DNA of 64,000 bases, taken from NCBI GenBank assembly GCA_032718565.1, contig JAVGVS010000281.1, positions 124,001 through 188,000 on the forward strand, in the 5' to 3' direction. The translations under genes were made by a program, and so were the position numbers. Positions 13,348 to 24,965 of this stretch are shown here, piece by piece. Numbering within the stretch: the stretch's first letter is position 1; each line of letters begins with the position of its first letter. The stretch is from Distichodus sexfasciatus. Lineage: Eukaryota; Chordata; Actinopteri; Characiformes; Distichodontidae. The notes under the pieces were generated by a model. It ran no database searches. It was not told the origin of the DNA and saw only the letters and a program-made list of their open reading frames with translations.

Positions 13348-13734
13348 ATAGTTGTCACGCTCCCCGGGGAACCCATTGTGAGAGAGAGCGCAGATGTAGG
13401 AGTGACTGAAATATTACTCTCTTTTATTTGCAAAAGTCCAAAACAAAACTGCAGTCACACAGCACCAAGTTTAGGCTCGCTAAATGCCCTTAAAGTCCAT
13501 TAGCAATGCAGGTCTGACATGAGCCTATGATAGGCCATGAGCCCCAGCTCATGTCTTGCACTCCACGTCCACTTAGCAACAGCAAAGGTAAATGGCAATC
13601 AGCTCAGACAGAGTTCCCAGAGGCCCTCTGGGTAGCAAGCTTATGGAAGTGTGCTTCCTGACAGTGTAGTGAACCTAGCCGGTTGTGGAGATCAAACTCA
13701 AACACTCTGCAACAAATAAACAAAGGGCATCGTG

Positions 13735-13984
13735 ATTGACTGAGTTATTATATGTCATTGTGAACACACCACACAGTGCACCACAATGCAATGTGACCTC
13801 TGCATTTGACCCATCTGTGAAGGAGCAGTGGGTAGTTAACATGTGTAGCGCCCGGGGAGCAGTGCTTGGGGATGGTACTTTGCTCATGAGTACCCCAGTG
13901 GTAGCTTTACTGATCCTGTGATTCGAACCAGTGGCCTTCTGATCACAGGATGAAATCCTTAACCATTACGCTTCCAATTGCCCC
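13735..13984 (-). repeat. tRNA-derived SINE, family A, copy 1, fused to U2
   Basis: On the minus strand: GGGG head, A-box-like TAATGGTTAAGGA, B box GGTTCGAATC, a body with GTACTCATGAGCAAAGTACC and a CACTGCTCC region, then a tail ending CACAATGACATATAATAAC. Eight more copies are listed elsewhere in this window. Its 5' end joins the 3' end of a U2 snRNA copy with only about two bases between them. Confidence 0.75.
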
Positions 13985-13987
13985 ATG

Positions 13988-14175
13988 GGGTGCACCGTTT
14001 CCCGAGGTACTGCAATACCAGGTAAAAGCATGGAGTGGACGGAGCAAGCTCCTATTCCATCTCCCTGTTCCAAAAATCTATTTAATATATGCTCCCCGGG
14101 TAGGGGAAGTTTAAGATATTAAACTGATAAGAATAGATACTACACTTGATCTTAGCCAAAAGGCTGAGAAACAAG
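13988..14175 (-). ncRNA. U2: U2 snRNA copy, full length, probably a retro-pseudogene
   Basis: The minus strand reproduces U2 snRNA from its 5' end to the terminal GGTGCACCC, about 188 bases. U2 pairs with the intron branch point in the spliceosome. The branch-recognition segment GTGTAGTATCT is intact, the Sm-type site AGATTTTTGGA is nearly intact, and the GGAGATGGAATAGGAGC and CTTGCTCCGTCCACTCCA blocks are unchanged. Substitutions include G to A in the 5' TTCTCGGCC word and several changes in the second strand of stem IIa and in stem-loop IIb. No snRNA proximal promoter element is recognisable upstream, where LTR sequence begins at once. It is most likely an inactive copy made by reverse transcription. 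Confidence 0.88.
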
Positions 14176-14359
14176 ACTACGAGCTCTGGGCTGCGCTCAT
14201 CTAAATAATCCAACACTGCCAGGAACAAAACAATTAACCAATAAGCAAACAGACTTGTAAATAAGACACGTGATTTAACTGAAGTGAAACAAGGGAGCAA
14301 TATCAAACAAACAATGACATAATCAAAATTCAAAAACACCCAAAAAATGTCACAATAGT

Positions 14360-15825
14360 GGCCCCTTGTAGCTGCCCAAACAAAAATCCAGGAATCTCCT
14401 TTGCAATAGTAGCCATAAAATTTTGTTGTTAATATCAGGAGTGGTATAGAGGTGATCAGTGATAGTTATAAAGCTTAAAAAGACAAACAATAATGATTTA
14501 GATCAACAATTAATAGTTTTAGAGATGTTAACTGGGAATTACAGTTCATATACTTTACTGCATAATCAAACATCATTTACCCAATGTGTAAATACTGTAA
14601 ATAATGTTTTATGGAAACAAGGGGTATCTCACTTTTCCAAATCTTTAACAACCTATTTTTGGAACACAAGGAATTTTCTCATTTTCTCAAATGAAAAAAA
14701 AAAATGTAAGTAAGAGTTTTGCATATGAAATAGACATTGTCTGGCAAAGCAATAAGTGTCACATGACAAGATTTTTTAAAAAAAGTCTAGAAATGGAATA
14801 ACTTTGAATAACTTTAAAATAAGTTTTTCAATCACAAAAATTGAGGTGACATTTTTTTGCTCTGTTGCTGTGTGTTCCTAAAATACTCTCTATTCCCACA
14901 GATGATTTTCTGCTCAGAGGATGGTGCACCGTTGGAATATAATGCAGTACGGTGAAACAGGCTAGGCTGTGACTGAAAGTGAGCACACCGTACCTACCTT
15001 ATTCTTTTTCATCTGCTCCCAGCAGAGCTCAGTCCTACATGAAGGAAAATCTCAATTATTTAAAGCGCTCTTGCTCAGTTAAACAGCAGAGGAGTTGTCC
15101 TATTATCCAGACCCCAATATTTATTCTTCTCCATAATTCTACACCATTAAGGTTTTTGTTCTTTTCCATACTATCATTTCAATAGACAAATTATAGCAAG
15201 ATCTTTGTGGTTCACTTTGAATTTATTATTATGTGGTAATAAATGCATGTGTTCTTCTACTCTTTTCTTTTGCATGAGAAAAATATTTACTACAACATAC
15301 CTCTGCATGTTAGAGGAGTGAGAATCTTATGTGAATAGAAAGATAAATTAACAAAATGTTCACACTGTTAGACCATTGACAGGTCATATGATGATGCAAC
15401 TGAGGTGGTAAAATGTGTCATGAATTATTAAGAAAATGTTAAAATATTAAACATGTCAACAAGTCATTTTAAGTCAGTTCTGTCATATATCAGTGGAACA
15501 CTTGGCCATTTGCCATTTTCTTTAGTGGAAATAAAGTAACTTAAAGTTAGGTTTAGTCAAACTGCAGAACCTGAAAGAACTGCAAGGATGTAGAAAGGAA
15601 AAGCCAACAGTCAGCAAGTTTAGCCAATTTGTGCATGGTGTCTAAAGTGTCCACTTGATTTGACAGTTTATTGATGGATAAGACCAGAAGTCAGTGATTT
15701 TTTAAAGTCTGTGAATCAAAATCCATGCACAAAATATTTCAATTCTTCTATCACAGCCATGATTATTGTTTGACGACTGACAGAATTAGTTAAGCTATGT
15801 TACAAAAATGTATTTCTAACAATTT
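14360..15825. other. AT-rich unique sequence, nothing recognised
   Basis: No repeat family, RNA gene or credible exon seen. Scattered short frames only. Confidence 0.55.
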
Positions 15826-15837
15826 AATTCTTAACTA

Positions 15838-16205
15838 GGGGCGGCACGGTGGTTACTGCTGCCGCCTCTCAGTGAGAGAGTCCTGGGTTCAATCCTTGGG
15901 TCGGCCGTAGGGCCTTTCTGTGTGGAGTTTGCATGTTCTCCCCGTGTTCGCGTAGATTTCCTCCGGGTGCGCCAGTTTCCTCCCACAGTCCAAAAGCATG
16001 CAATATAGGTTAATTGACAACTCTAAATTGGCCCTGTAAGGTGTGAATGTGAGTGTGATTGTATGAGTGCGTGTGCCCTGCGGTGTGTTGGCGCCTGCCC
16101 AGGGTTGTTTCCCACCTTGCACCCGTAAATTCCCAGGATAGGCTCCGGTCCCCCTGCGACCCCAGTTGAGATTAAGCGGTTCAGATAATGAATAAATGAA
16201 TGAAT
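15838..16205 (+). repeat. tRNA-derived SINE, family B, full length, with 12-bp target duplication
   Basis: Head GGGGCGGCACGGTGG, A-box-like TGGTTACTGCTGCC, B box GGGTTCAATCC, then the well known teleost body: TGTGGAGTTTGCATGTTCTC, TTTCCTCCCACAGTCCAAAA, AATTGGCCCTGTAAGG, GGATAGGCTCCGG. The 3' tail is a run of GAATAAAT-like units. Flanks are AATTCTTAACTA (15826-15837) and AATTGTTAACTA (16206-16217), a target duplication with one mismatch. Confidence 0.9.
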
Positions 16206-16396
16206 AATTGTTAACTAAACTTGATGTATTTACTCATCTTTAATAATTATTTTCCTTTGAAAAATATCAACCTGTCAAAGGAATCTATTTATGGCAATGA
16301 AAATGTAAAAAGATAAATGGGTTAAAGAGAGAAATCTTAGTGAGAGAAAAGTGTCTTGATTTTATTTTTTGTTTGTTTTTTTGCAATAGAAACACC

Positions 16397-16515
16397 TGTC
16401 ACAGCCACGCCCCCTTCTATTTTTTCTGTTTTGGACTGTGAATAAACCACCATCCATCCGCGCTGCGTTGTCCACCATTCTTTTTATTTTTTGATCTCAC
16501 GGCACTCCCATGACA
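16397..16515 (+). mobile_element. 119-bp mini solo LTR with 5-bp target duplication
   Basis: Begins TGTCACAGCC and ends CATGACA, with ACACC on both sides (16392-16396 and 16516-16520). AATAAA lies at 16441-16446. The inverted TGTCA/TGACA ends resemble those of the solo LTR at 13353-14354. At 119 bp it is shorter than usual LTRs and may be an internally deleted copy. Confidence 0.65.
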
Positions 16516-16520
16516 ACACC

Positions 16521-17566
16521 CCAAAATCAGTGTCAGGAACCTGGGATTTTACCAATCAAATGGAGCCATTATATAACCTCTAATACAATGATGTAGTCAA
16601 ATGTATAAATATTACATGACAGACCTGGTTAACCACAGCTGGTTATAAGCATCTCTATTTAATGTGTTGTGGAGCATAGAGCACATTCTATTCCCGCAGA
16701 CATTCATATTTCAGTCTAGGCTTTCCCTAAGCTTACTGTGAATAAATAATAAAGAGAGCAGTGAGGAATCTTATGCAATCCCACCGTTAGCATGGATACA
16801 CTTTGCCAGTTGGTAATCAGAATAGGTGAGATGGCCTTGTTTGTGCTCATGGGGCATCACCAGCCCCACATTACCAATCTAATTAGGAAGGATGAATAAA
16901 ATTGGCATTACTTGATTGGGAATGTGTCTTCTGTCATTCTAATACTTATTCTATGTTCATGTAACTAGCCTGGAATTAGGGAAAATGCATCATTGAAAAA
17001 GCTGATTCAGTCCAGGTCATGGCAGCTGTCTACAGTCACCCAAGCTGCATCGATCTGTTGTGTTGTGTTGATGATGCAGAGCAATTTGCCGTGGGCAAGG
17101 TAAGAGACAGAACTCCTGCACTACCATCTGAGGCCACAGGGAGCATCACACTGCCACTAAGACAGAGATAAAAGACCTGCAGGAAATCTTAAAAACAAAT
17201 CACTGGAGTTGAATATAGCAGTCACTCTTCATAAAGCCACATTTACATGCTGATTCATTCATTCCAATGTTTGAAATGAATCCTGAGAACAAACTGTTGA
17301 CCACATTATCCCTCAGGATAATATCTGTTCCTTTCAAGTTGTGTCAAATTGATATTACAAGGTTAGTTTTTTCTCTTATAGAAGTTAGATCTGAGTGCAA
17401 ACAGATCTAGAGCTCAAGTACAACACATGGTGAAATGTATCTTGATCATTCCCAAGACTGTGCAAATTAAGACAGAAAATAGAAATTACCAAGCTTTACT
17501 AGAACTAAATATGCTTCTAAAATAGAGATTTATACTGTAAACAATAACTTAACATGTACAGGTACC
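16521..17566. other. Unique sequence with a possible regulatory segment
   Basis: About 16750-16930 is less AT-rich and contains CTAATTAGG and GGTAATCAG words that homeodomain proteins commonly bind. No gene, repeat or RNA recognised. A conserved enhancer is possible but unsupported. Confidence 0.35.
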
Positions 17567-17815
17567 CGGGCAGAAACAACTGTTGGAGGAGCACTTGCAT
17601 GGTTGGGAGTTGCCATGTGATCGGAAGGTTGCCAGAATCCTGGACCAGTAAAGGTACCACTGAGTTCCTCATGAGAAAGGTACCTCTCCCAAGCACTATT
17701 CCAAAGCTGCCCATTGCTTCTTCTCAGATGAGTCAAATGCAGAGGTCACATTTTGTTGTGGTGCACTGTGTGTTGAGTTGTGCTGTGTTCACAATAACAA
17801 ATAATCACTCATTTA
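17567..17815 (+). repeat. tRNA-derived SINE, family A, copy 2
   Basis: Same layout as copy 1 on the plus strand: GGTTGCCAGAATCCTGG in the B-box region, CTCATGAGAAAGGTACC, CAAGCACT, TCAAATGCAGAGGTCACATT and the tail CACAATAACAAATAATCACT. Diverged at the head. Confidence 0.75.
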
Positions 17816-18924
17816 AATCCAATATTTGGGTAAAACTATATATTAAAAGTACTAATTGCCTTTTGTTTTGACATACAAGTCTTTAATGGCAGGTGAGTAA
17901 ATTATTCCTAAATTACACAATCGAAAAGACTTACAAATGAACATTTAAAAATACAATTTCATTTTTTGTACATTTTTGTCAGTAGAGAGGTATTTGATCA
18001 TCACACTGTTTGTGATTCATAAGTATTCCCTTCCCTACTTTCATATGTTCTTAAATCTTTTTTTTTCTTTTTTTGCTTCTCTTTGAAGATCAGTTAGAGG
18101 CTTAATTAATTACAGAAACTAATTAAAAACACAAAGATTAAGTCTTTGACTAAACAGTCAAAGTAATTAAAGTGGTTGTATTTAGTGCAGTGTTTCTTGA
18201 AGTATAAAGCAAGAGGACTGAGATGCTCGTCTTATGCTCCGCCTGGTGGTGAACTTTGTCTGGGATTGCAAGGCCTCGGGGGCCGGGGGGGAGGAAGTCC
18301 ATCTGTCAGTAAGCTGCAGCCGAGGACTAGGTCAGTGAAACACACACCCGTGCTGCATGCTTAAAAACATCTGTGTGTAGTGGCTAAGGCAAGTTTTAGC
18401 ATTTTTAAACTACAATGTATTCATGTATTCTACAATGCTTCATTTTAAGCTCTACATAATGCCATGCGGCACAGATCCCATCGAGCTGGGAGGCTGGATT
18501 TGTTTACGGAAAGATAACAGCTTTCTTTGAGGTCTTGCGATCTACATGTGGAAGCCGCTGGACTATAATGTGCTGACTTTTATCACCAACATTTAAATTG
18601 CAGCTCAGTCTATAGTAAAGCTCTTTCTGACAGAGATGTGTTTTGGGGGTTTGGCTCCAGGCCTGACATTAAAAAATCAGCAAGAAGCTAGCAGAAGGTC
18701 AGCTATAATCTCTGAGTATTTACATCTACACTGAGTAAGACAAGCATAAAAAACCCAAATCAGGCAATGCGCCTTGTGAAAAAGAGCAACACTGAAATTA
18801 GCAAAAAGAAACAAATGCTCATTGATTAATTTCAGATTATATTTTCAACATTTACAGTTGAGCAAAAATAAAAACAAAACATTATTTTTGTATATTAGTT
18901 TGTTCCTATATTAAAACATATTGA
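17816..18924. other. Unique sequence, nothing recognised
   Basis: Includes one GC-rich patch at about 18230-18345 with a run of G (GGGGGCCGGGGGGG). No splice or coding pattern supports a gene. Confidence 0.5.
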
Positions 18925-19010
18925 TTATATTATATTATATATATTATATTATATTATATTATATTATATTATATTATATTATATTATATTATATTATATT
19001 ATATTATATT
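18925..19010. repeat. (ATATT)n pentanucleotide microsatellite
   Basis: About 17 units of ATATT, nearly perfect except for an ATATATATT irregularity near the left end. Confidence 0.97.
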
Positions 19011-19084
19011 AGACAAAAGTAAATATGTAGATCTAGTTTTACTCCTCTAATTTGAATTATTACAAAATATATTTGGCAGTTGAT

Positions 19085-19300
19085 ATCGTAACAGTCTGGA
19101 GCTACCTTATAATTGGAGTGTTCCTGGTTCAATTCCAGACAGGTTATGTCTACTGAGGTACTCATGAGCAAGGTACCATTTCCAAGCACTGCTCCCTGGG
19201 CGCTGCCAAAGCTGCCCAGTGCTCCTTCATGGATGCAACACAGAGGTCAGATTTTGCTTCAGGTGCATTGTGCACAAATAATCACTTTACTCACTCACTC
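19085..19300 (+). repeat. tRNA-derived SINE, family A, copy 3
   Basis: B-box-like GGTTCAATTCC, then GTACTCATGAGCAAGGTACC, CCAAGCACTGCTCCCTGGGC, CACAGAGGTCAGATTTTG and an AAATAATCACTTTACTCACT tail. Head is partly lost. Confidence 0.72.
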
Positions 19301-21984
19301 TATATTTCCACCCATCTTTGTCCCCTAATTATAAAATCAAGAGTTTAATGCAGTGACTCAACAAATCAGGTCAGGGTAAACCGGGACACATAAGCCCTCA
19401 GGACACAAACAAAGCAGCAGGTGATGGGTTTTTTGTCCTGTCAGAAAGCTTTTAAATCAAGATAAACACTCCAGTCTGCCATTATACATCATAACACACT
19501 TTTTAAAAACCTGCGTCAGATTACATATAGCCCCCTTGCGACCAAAGGTTGTAACGCCTACTGAATTCCAGACAAAATGATATTTATAATTAAAACATTT
19601 TAAAGGTCTCTGGATGTGTGATCATGCTGACAGCTGCTGAAGACGACATCATCATTTCATCATTTAGAGAAATGATTTCTTCTGAGGCTTTTGGGCGAGG
19701 AGCCTAAAAATGTTCTTAGTGGGAGTTTGGCTGCTGGACAACCAGCAGAGATGCTATGTCATTTAACACAAACACTTCAAATTTTTTTTACTTAGTGCTC
19801 ACTTACCATCTGAGAAAGAGCCTAAATCTATTCTATGTATGTGTGTGTACTTTAGCAGAAAGGATTTTCTAACAGGTTGTAAATCATGTGTATACACATA
19901 TGCAATTCAGTTTAATTTCTGTTATATTTAGGAATAAACTATTGTGACCTGAGACTCAAGATGTGGCACTTTAAATTCAGTTTTTGTTATAATGGAAGCA
20001 GGTTCAAAGACTGGAGAATTGGAGATGTGTATCTCGTTTCTGTTTTTTTTTTTACATCAGTTTTATTTGGGTAATAAATGCAAAAGATTGGCAATAAAAT
20101 GTGCTGGAAGATATCAAGAAACAAGAAACGCTACTCAGCACTGGAGTTCCACATTGCTTAAAAGTATATGCACAGTTGGAGGTATATGCCAATTTCTGCT
20201 ACTCTTTTGTAGTGTTTTCTGGCAGGCAGAGGTGATCCTGTACTGTACTGTAATGCTGCCCCTCAAGCTCTCCATTGTGCACCTGCGGAAGTTTGAGATT
20301 ATGTTGGCGTTCCTGCCAAACTTTAGACTCCTCGCTGGAGAAAAAAATTCGCTGGCAAGCCTTCCTGACCACAGTATTTGTGTATTTTCTCTGGGAGGAA
20401 TATTATAGTTGTAACAATTCTAAAACCAAATGTAAAGAAACGAAATGTGGATGTCACAGTTTCAGACCACTATTTGGAAAGACAGAACTGTTTGGAAAGA
20501 CTCTCCCCATCAGTGTGCCAACTTATTCATGCCCATAAAAATCATATTTATCAAGTCATTTTAATTTCATTTGTTAAATAAGGATTCCTCATTTCCACAG
20601 AGAAACTAAAACAATCTACTTGGAGTAGTGCTACCCTTGACATAAACATATACTCGAATATGTCAAAACTATGAAGAAAGATATGTAAAACACAAAATTG
20701 TTACACAAAGCAGAATATATTTTATATTTTAGATTATTCAAAGTAGCCTACCTTTTTTGGCATTCTTTCAATCAGATTCAAGGAGGTATTCCCGCCTTTG
20801 AATGGCTTTCTAATTAACATATGAATTTCATGTCTTTTTATGTATTTGAGACCATCAGTTTCCATGTGCATAGGAAGTGTTGGTTTACAGTTCTTCGATT
20901 CTACTCCACATTATGTCACAAACCACCCAACTAAGTGTAGAGAAACAACAGCCCTTCAAGTACTTTAAGAGATTAAGATCAGTCAGTTCAGAACATTTCA
21001 AGAATTTAGAGTCTATCCTCAAGTCCATTTGCAGTAACAATCAAATGCTATCATGAGTCGTGAATATCACTTAGGAACGGAAAAACCAAGAGTTAGCCCT
21101 GCTGCAGAGGATAAACTCATCACAGCACCTCAGATTAGGAGCCCCTTAAATATTTACAGAGTCTATGAGCAGAAACAACTTAAAGTCACTTGTAGTCTAG
21201 GAGACTGTATGAATAAGGCCCTTTTGTGAATCAGATTTCCACTTGTTTAACATCCATCTATTATAATTCTAAAAAGAATGGCTGCCTAAGCATTTCTCTT
21301 GTTCTGTTGTTCTCTCCTCACAGTAGCTTCTTTGTAACAGTTTGACCACACAGGCCTGTTTACGGCCAGTCTTCTTGAAGATCACAGTTTACAACTAAAA
21401 GCCGATGCGGCAGCACAATTTGCAAATATGACTTAAAAAGGTACTGAGGATTACCTTAGCATCGGAACTTGGTAATAAACATGACTGTCAATGAGTGTCC
21501 AAATCTCATTGAATAAATGTTGTACAGAGCTATTGATTAAACACATTCTTAATTTTGTAGCCTGATTGCTTAATGAAACTGGTGAGTGGGATCGATCATT
21601 AACAGACATGGAGAGTAAAATCTTTAAGACCTTTACTGTTCATTAGCTCAGGGTTTAGTTTCCTGATATCGCAGAAACTTAGACATTGCTGCTTAGGTAA
21701 AACTGTGCTGTGTTACAAGCCTTCCTCAATAGTATTTGAATATCAAACAGAAGTGGACTAAATGCTAGAGGCACCTACAAAAACTAAATGTACTCCTAGC
21801 AATGTACTTACACAAAGGTTGTGTTCCATTCCCTTAGTAGCTGTCTTAAAAACTGACGCCTGATACAAGCTGGTCAGGCTTCACATTTGAGACGCAGACT
21901 GTTGTGTTAACATATAACTTTTAATATCTACTACAATAAAAAATCAGGAGGTCAAATCTAACTGGAACATAATAAAGAAGGAGT
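19301..21984. other. Gene-free unique sequence
   Basis: A 138-codon frame at 19992-20408 has no protein-like features and no splice context, so I regard it as chance. No repeats identified. Confidence 0.5.
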
Positions 21985-22165
21985 GTGAGTGCACTCATGG
22001 TGCACTACAGTGAAATGTGGCCTCTTGCATTCAACCCATTCGTATGGGAGGGCATATCTTGACAGCATCTGGGGACAATACCTGCTCAAGGAGTACCTCA
22101 GTGGCACTTTGCAGTGGTGGAATTGAACTGTGACCCTCTGTCTGCGGCCCATCTCCCAATAGCTA
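21985..22165 (-). repeat. tRNA-derived SINE, family A, copy 4 (diverged)
   Basis: Minus-strand copy with TGAGGTACTCCTTGAGCAGG, GAATGCAAGAGGCCACATT and GTGCACTC words matching the family body. The B-box region is degraded. Confidence 0.55.
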
Positions 22166-23397
22166 CCAACTACCAGAACTTCTGCTTTGGTGTGGGAGAG
22201 TACAAAGTGATAAAGTAGTACTTGCTGATAAGGGAAAGTATATTCAGATCCTGCCTGAAAAAATGCATTAGGTAGTGAGGTAAATTAAACAACAATTACT
22301 TCTGACCAGGGATCAACACAAATACGTTCATCATACTGACCCTCATCACACCAGTGACACTGTAAAATTTGTTTCTCAGTGGAAGTGACGTAGTGTGAAA
22401 TGAAAACTTTGTTGGCCATTTTCTGTAAACATCTCCAGAACTTTGGCTGATCAGAAGAATTATGAGAATTATAAGAATTATGAGTCTTTGCTGAGGGCAC
22501 ATGTGATGCTATAAAACCACCTACGTAGTTAATGGGTGGTAGCAAACATTGTGTGTCTTCTTTTTCTTTCTCCAAGCATAAACCTGTCTAGACAGATTTC
22601 ATGTCCCCATATAACCTTTTATCCATTAGATTAAGTCAAGGCTTTTTTCCCTTAAACAGTGTTTTCTTGTAGCTGTACAAAATAAAGCCCTTTCAGCACT
22701 GTATTAAATGCCAGCCTTGTAATGCCTATGAATCATGATGTACTGTTTATTGGAGATTGATTCAATTTCAGGTGAATTTAAAAGCTGGAGTTTGATGGTT
22801 ATTGTGACTACTATGTCTATGTCCGATACAATGTTTCTGTCAATTACTGAGAAATTTAATTCAACAGTTTTGTCCAATCATCTTGCCCCTTTGGAAGTTT
22901 GTTAACCACTTCTCTAGCAAAGAGACACACTAGTCAACAAAGTTCTGTACAATTGTGTCACAATCAGGTGGCTGTATGATTTGGATTTGTCCAGAATGTA
23001 TCCAGTTTTTGTCTGTTAGGGAGGTGTTGTTTTTCCTATTTCATTATCACCCTATTTTATTCACTGGGGCTTCTGTGTAAGTGTTTGGTCTTTGTCTCAA
23101 CATTTTTATGGCATTTCTTTTTATAGAATTCTATCTCATATTCCACTGCATTTTATGACACAGAGCTAATATGCTTCCCAGCTAGTTTCCAAGGCTAGCA
23201 TATAAATGTTGTTGTTGCTCACTGCGCCAGCATCAACTTGAAACAAATGTTGCATCAGGTACTGCTCTCACTTGTGTCTGACTCTGGGAAGATGATGTAA
23301 ATATTCTGCATTAGTGAACCTGCACATTTGTTCAGTGATTCACTTAGCATATAATTTATTTTAAAAATAATTCTACCCTGAAATACAGTGAATTAAA
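22166..23397. other. Gene-free unique sequence
   Basis: A 96-codon minus frame at 22285-22575 is not recognised and lacks convincing splice sites. A small triplication of GAATTATGA/GAATTATAA lies at 22457-22484. Nothing else seen. Confidence 0.45.
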
Positions 23398-23615
23398 GTA
23401 ATTTGTCATTATGAACACAGCACAGCACAACAGTGCAATCAAGAACAAAAGCTTCTCTGCATTCGAGGCAATGCCTAGAGAGCAGTGTTTGGGATGCCTC
23501 TCGTTCATGAGCACCCTCAGTGGTACCTACATATATCAAAGGTCCGGGACTTTGATCCGCAACTGTCAAGCATAGGCCAATTTCCTAAGCATTATTAGGC
23601 TACCAACTCCACCAA
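23398..23615 (-). repeat. tRNA-derived SINE, family A, copy 5 (diverged)
   Basis: Plus-strand text TTTGTCATTATGAACACAGC, GAGCAGTGTTTGGGATG, CATGAGCACC and TCAGTGGTACC matches the reverse of the family body. B-box equivalent CGGGACTTTGATCCGC is weak. Confidence 0.6.
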
Positions 23616-24344
23616 CATTGCTAACTGCACCCCTTTGGTGTTGCTTTAGAAGAAAAATATTGAAAAATACTGGAAACAAAACAGAAAATGTAATAGATTT
23701 TACAACAAAATGTAAAATCTGCATTAAATATATTAACATCTACTGCAGACCAATTAACTCTATATACTTTGCAAGATAGAAAGATTTACTCTTGTGGTAC
23801 AACTGCACCTTCTTAAGTCTTCACAAGTTTGTTGAGGGAAGAGAATTTGCTGTGATTCATCATGGCAGTGAACTAACTGGGTGGAAGTTTTAACAGAAAG
23901 CTTCAAATTCGAGTTTCTTCTTACTAATTCTCATACTGTATGCTCACATAGAGCAACATTATATTAACTCCTGTACAAGAGCTTCAACAAAATTGTCTAT
24001 TTATTTTACACAACAAACTGTGTTCTCTGGCGGATATAGCACCAGTTGTCAATCTGTCAAAACAAAGCAGTGCTGGAAAGCTTTATTTCAAGGCATTGTT
24101 AGAGGGTCATCAACTTTTTCCCCAAATTGTCTTACACAAAAGCAGTTTTCCACTAAATTTTAGCAAATCAATCAGCCTCAAGGCCATGTCTACACTGCAG
24201 GGCTAGGATGTATACCTGAAGGGTTTATTCTCGTCCATGTCAAGTATGAACAAAATGAGTGTTACATGAAAAAAAACTTGGATACAAATTTCCCAAGAGG
24301 GGTTTGGAAATTATGGTCCAATCCAAAGCCAACATGGATCTATA
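23616..24344. other. Unique sequence, nothing recognised
   Basis: AT-rich, no credible exon or repeat seen. Confidence 0.5.
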
Positions 24345-24455
24345 TTACCTCCAGCGCTAGTGCCATGGTGCCTCTGGGCAATGCAGTTAACCTTAAGTTG
24401 TTCCAGTGAGACTGTCCCTGTATTTCTGTAAGTCACTTTGGATATAGGTGAAATG
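24345..24455 (+). repeat. SINE fragment with GTAAGTCRCTTTGGATA tail (family D)
   Basis: Carries GGCAATGCAGTTAACCTTAAG, GAGACTGTCCCTGTA and GTAAGTCACTTTGGATAT in the order seen in a widespread teleost SINE body and 3' tail. Related tails in the opposite orientation occur at 30515-30545, 49371-49505 and 58041-58092. Confidence 0.5.
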
Positions 24456-24855
24456 ATTCAATTTTGCTTTCGAAATGCGTCAGGCTTCACTGCACCATAA
24501 CGCCAGAAAACAGCCAACGGCCGAACCTTCAATCTTTCATGAGTTCTATCAAAATAACAGCATTATTTTAGATAGCATTCCCTAAAGCAATGTGATGCAT
24601 GAGCACTATAAAAACCCTTGTAAATATGTGTACAAAAAAGAAACACAAGTAGCACTAACTGTAGCCAGCTTCTATTTCATTGCCTGCACATGTGTAATTT
24701 CCAGGTCTAGTACCTGATCGTCTTCATAGTCATTTAAGTAATTAATAGTTCTCATGCAGAGGTCCAAGTGCAATCTTGTTTTAGAATTGATTTTGATACA
24801 CCCATATTTACTGATCTGCTCAAATGTGCACAAAGTACTCATCTTTCCCACACAC

Positions 24856-24965
24856 AGGCAGTGCGGTCCGGCGGTGGCAGAGATGACCATAATGGCAATT
24901 GGCAGAATGGTGGAGGTGGTGTACTTGAAGGTATGAAGAGGGAACACCTGCTGGTACTCCGGAGC
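24856..24965 (-). CDS. Candidate coding exon, unidentified membrane-type protein segment
   Basis: On the minus strand a strong acceptor (pyrimidine tract ending CCCCCTCTGCAG) opens onto a frame from 24965 that reads APEYQQVFPLHTFKYTTSTI and then a hydrophobic stretch LPIAIMVISATAG. Third codon positions are mostly G or C, unlike the AT-rich surroundings. Possible donors are the GTGTGT/GTGTGG series at about 24850-24855. The frame also stays open to 24672, so a terminal exon is another option. Odd point: the plus strand shows a rival 73-bp exon at 24858-24930 with acceptor CCACACACAG and a good donor AAG|GTATGA. Both cannot easily be real. I do not recognise either product. The minus reading looks more protein-like to me, but the call is weak. 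Confidence 0.3.

Larger units (their letters stand above)
13353..14354 (-). mobile_element. Solo LTR with 5-bp target duplication, carrying a nested insertion
   Basis: On the minus strand the unit starts TGTGACA and ends GTGACA, the TG...CA form of retroviral-type LTRs. It is flanked by identical ATAGT at 13348-13352 and 14355-14359. A CAAATAAAAG poly(A)-signal-like word lies about 90 bases before its 3' end. Removing the 441-bp U2/SINE insert leaves about 560 bp, a normal LTR length. No internal retrotransposon sequence remains, as expected after recombination between two LTRs. Family not named. Confidence 0.75.

Noticed and set aside
19992..20408. 138-codon plus-strand open frame
   Set aside because: No protein-like composition, no splice context, AT-rich codons as in the flanks. 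Most likely chance.
22285..22575. 96-codon minus-strand frame with several Cys and Trp
   Set aside because: Caught my eye as a possible exon, but no convincing splice sites and no recognised motif.
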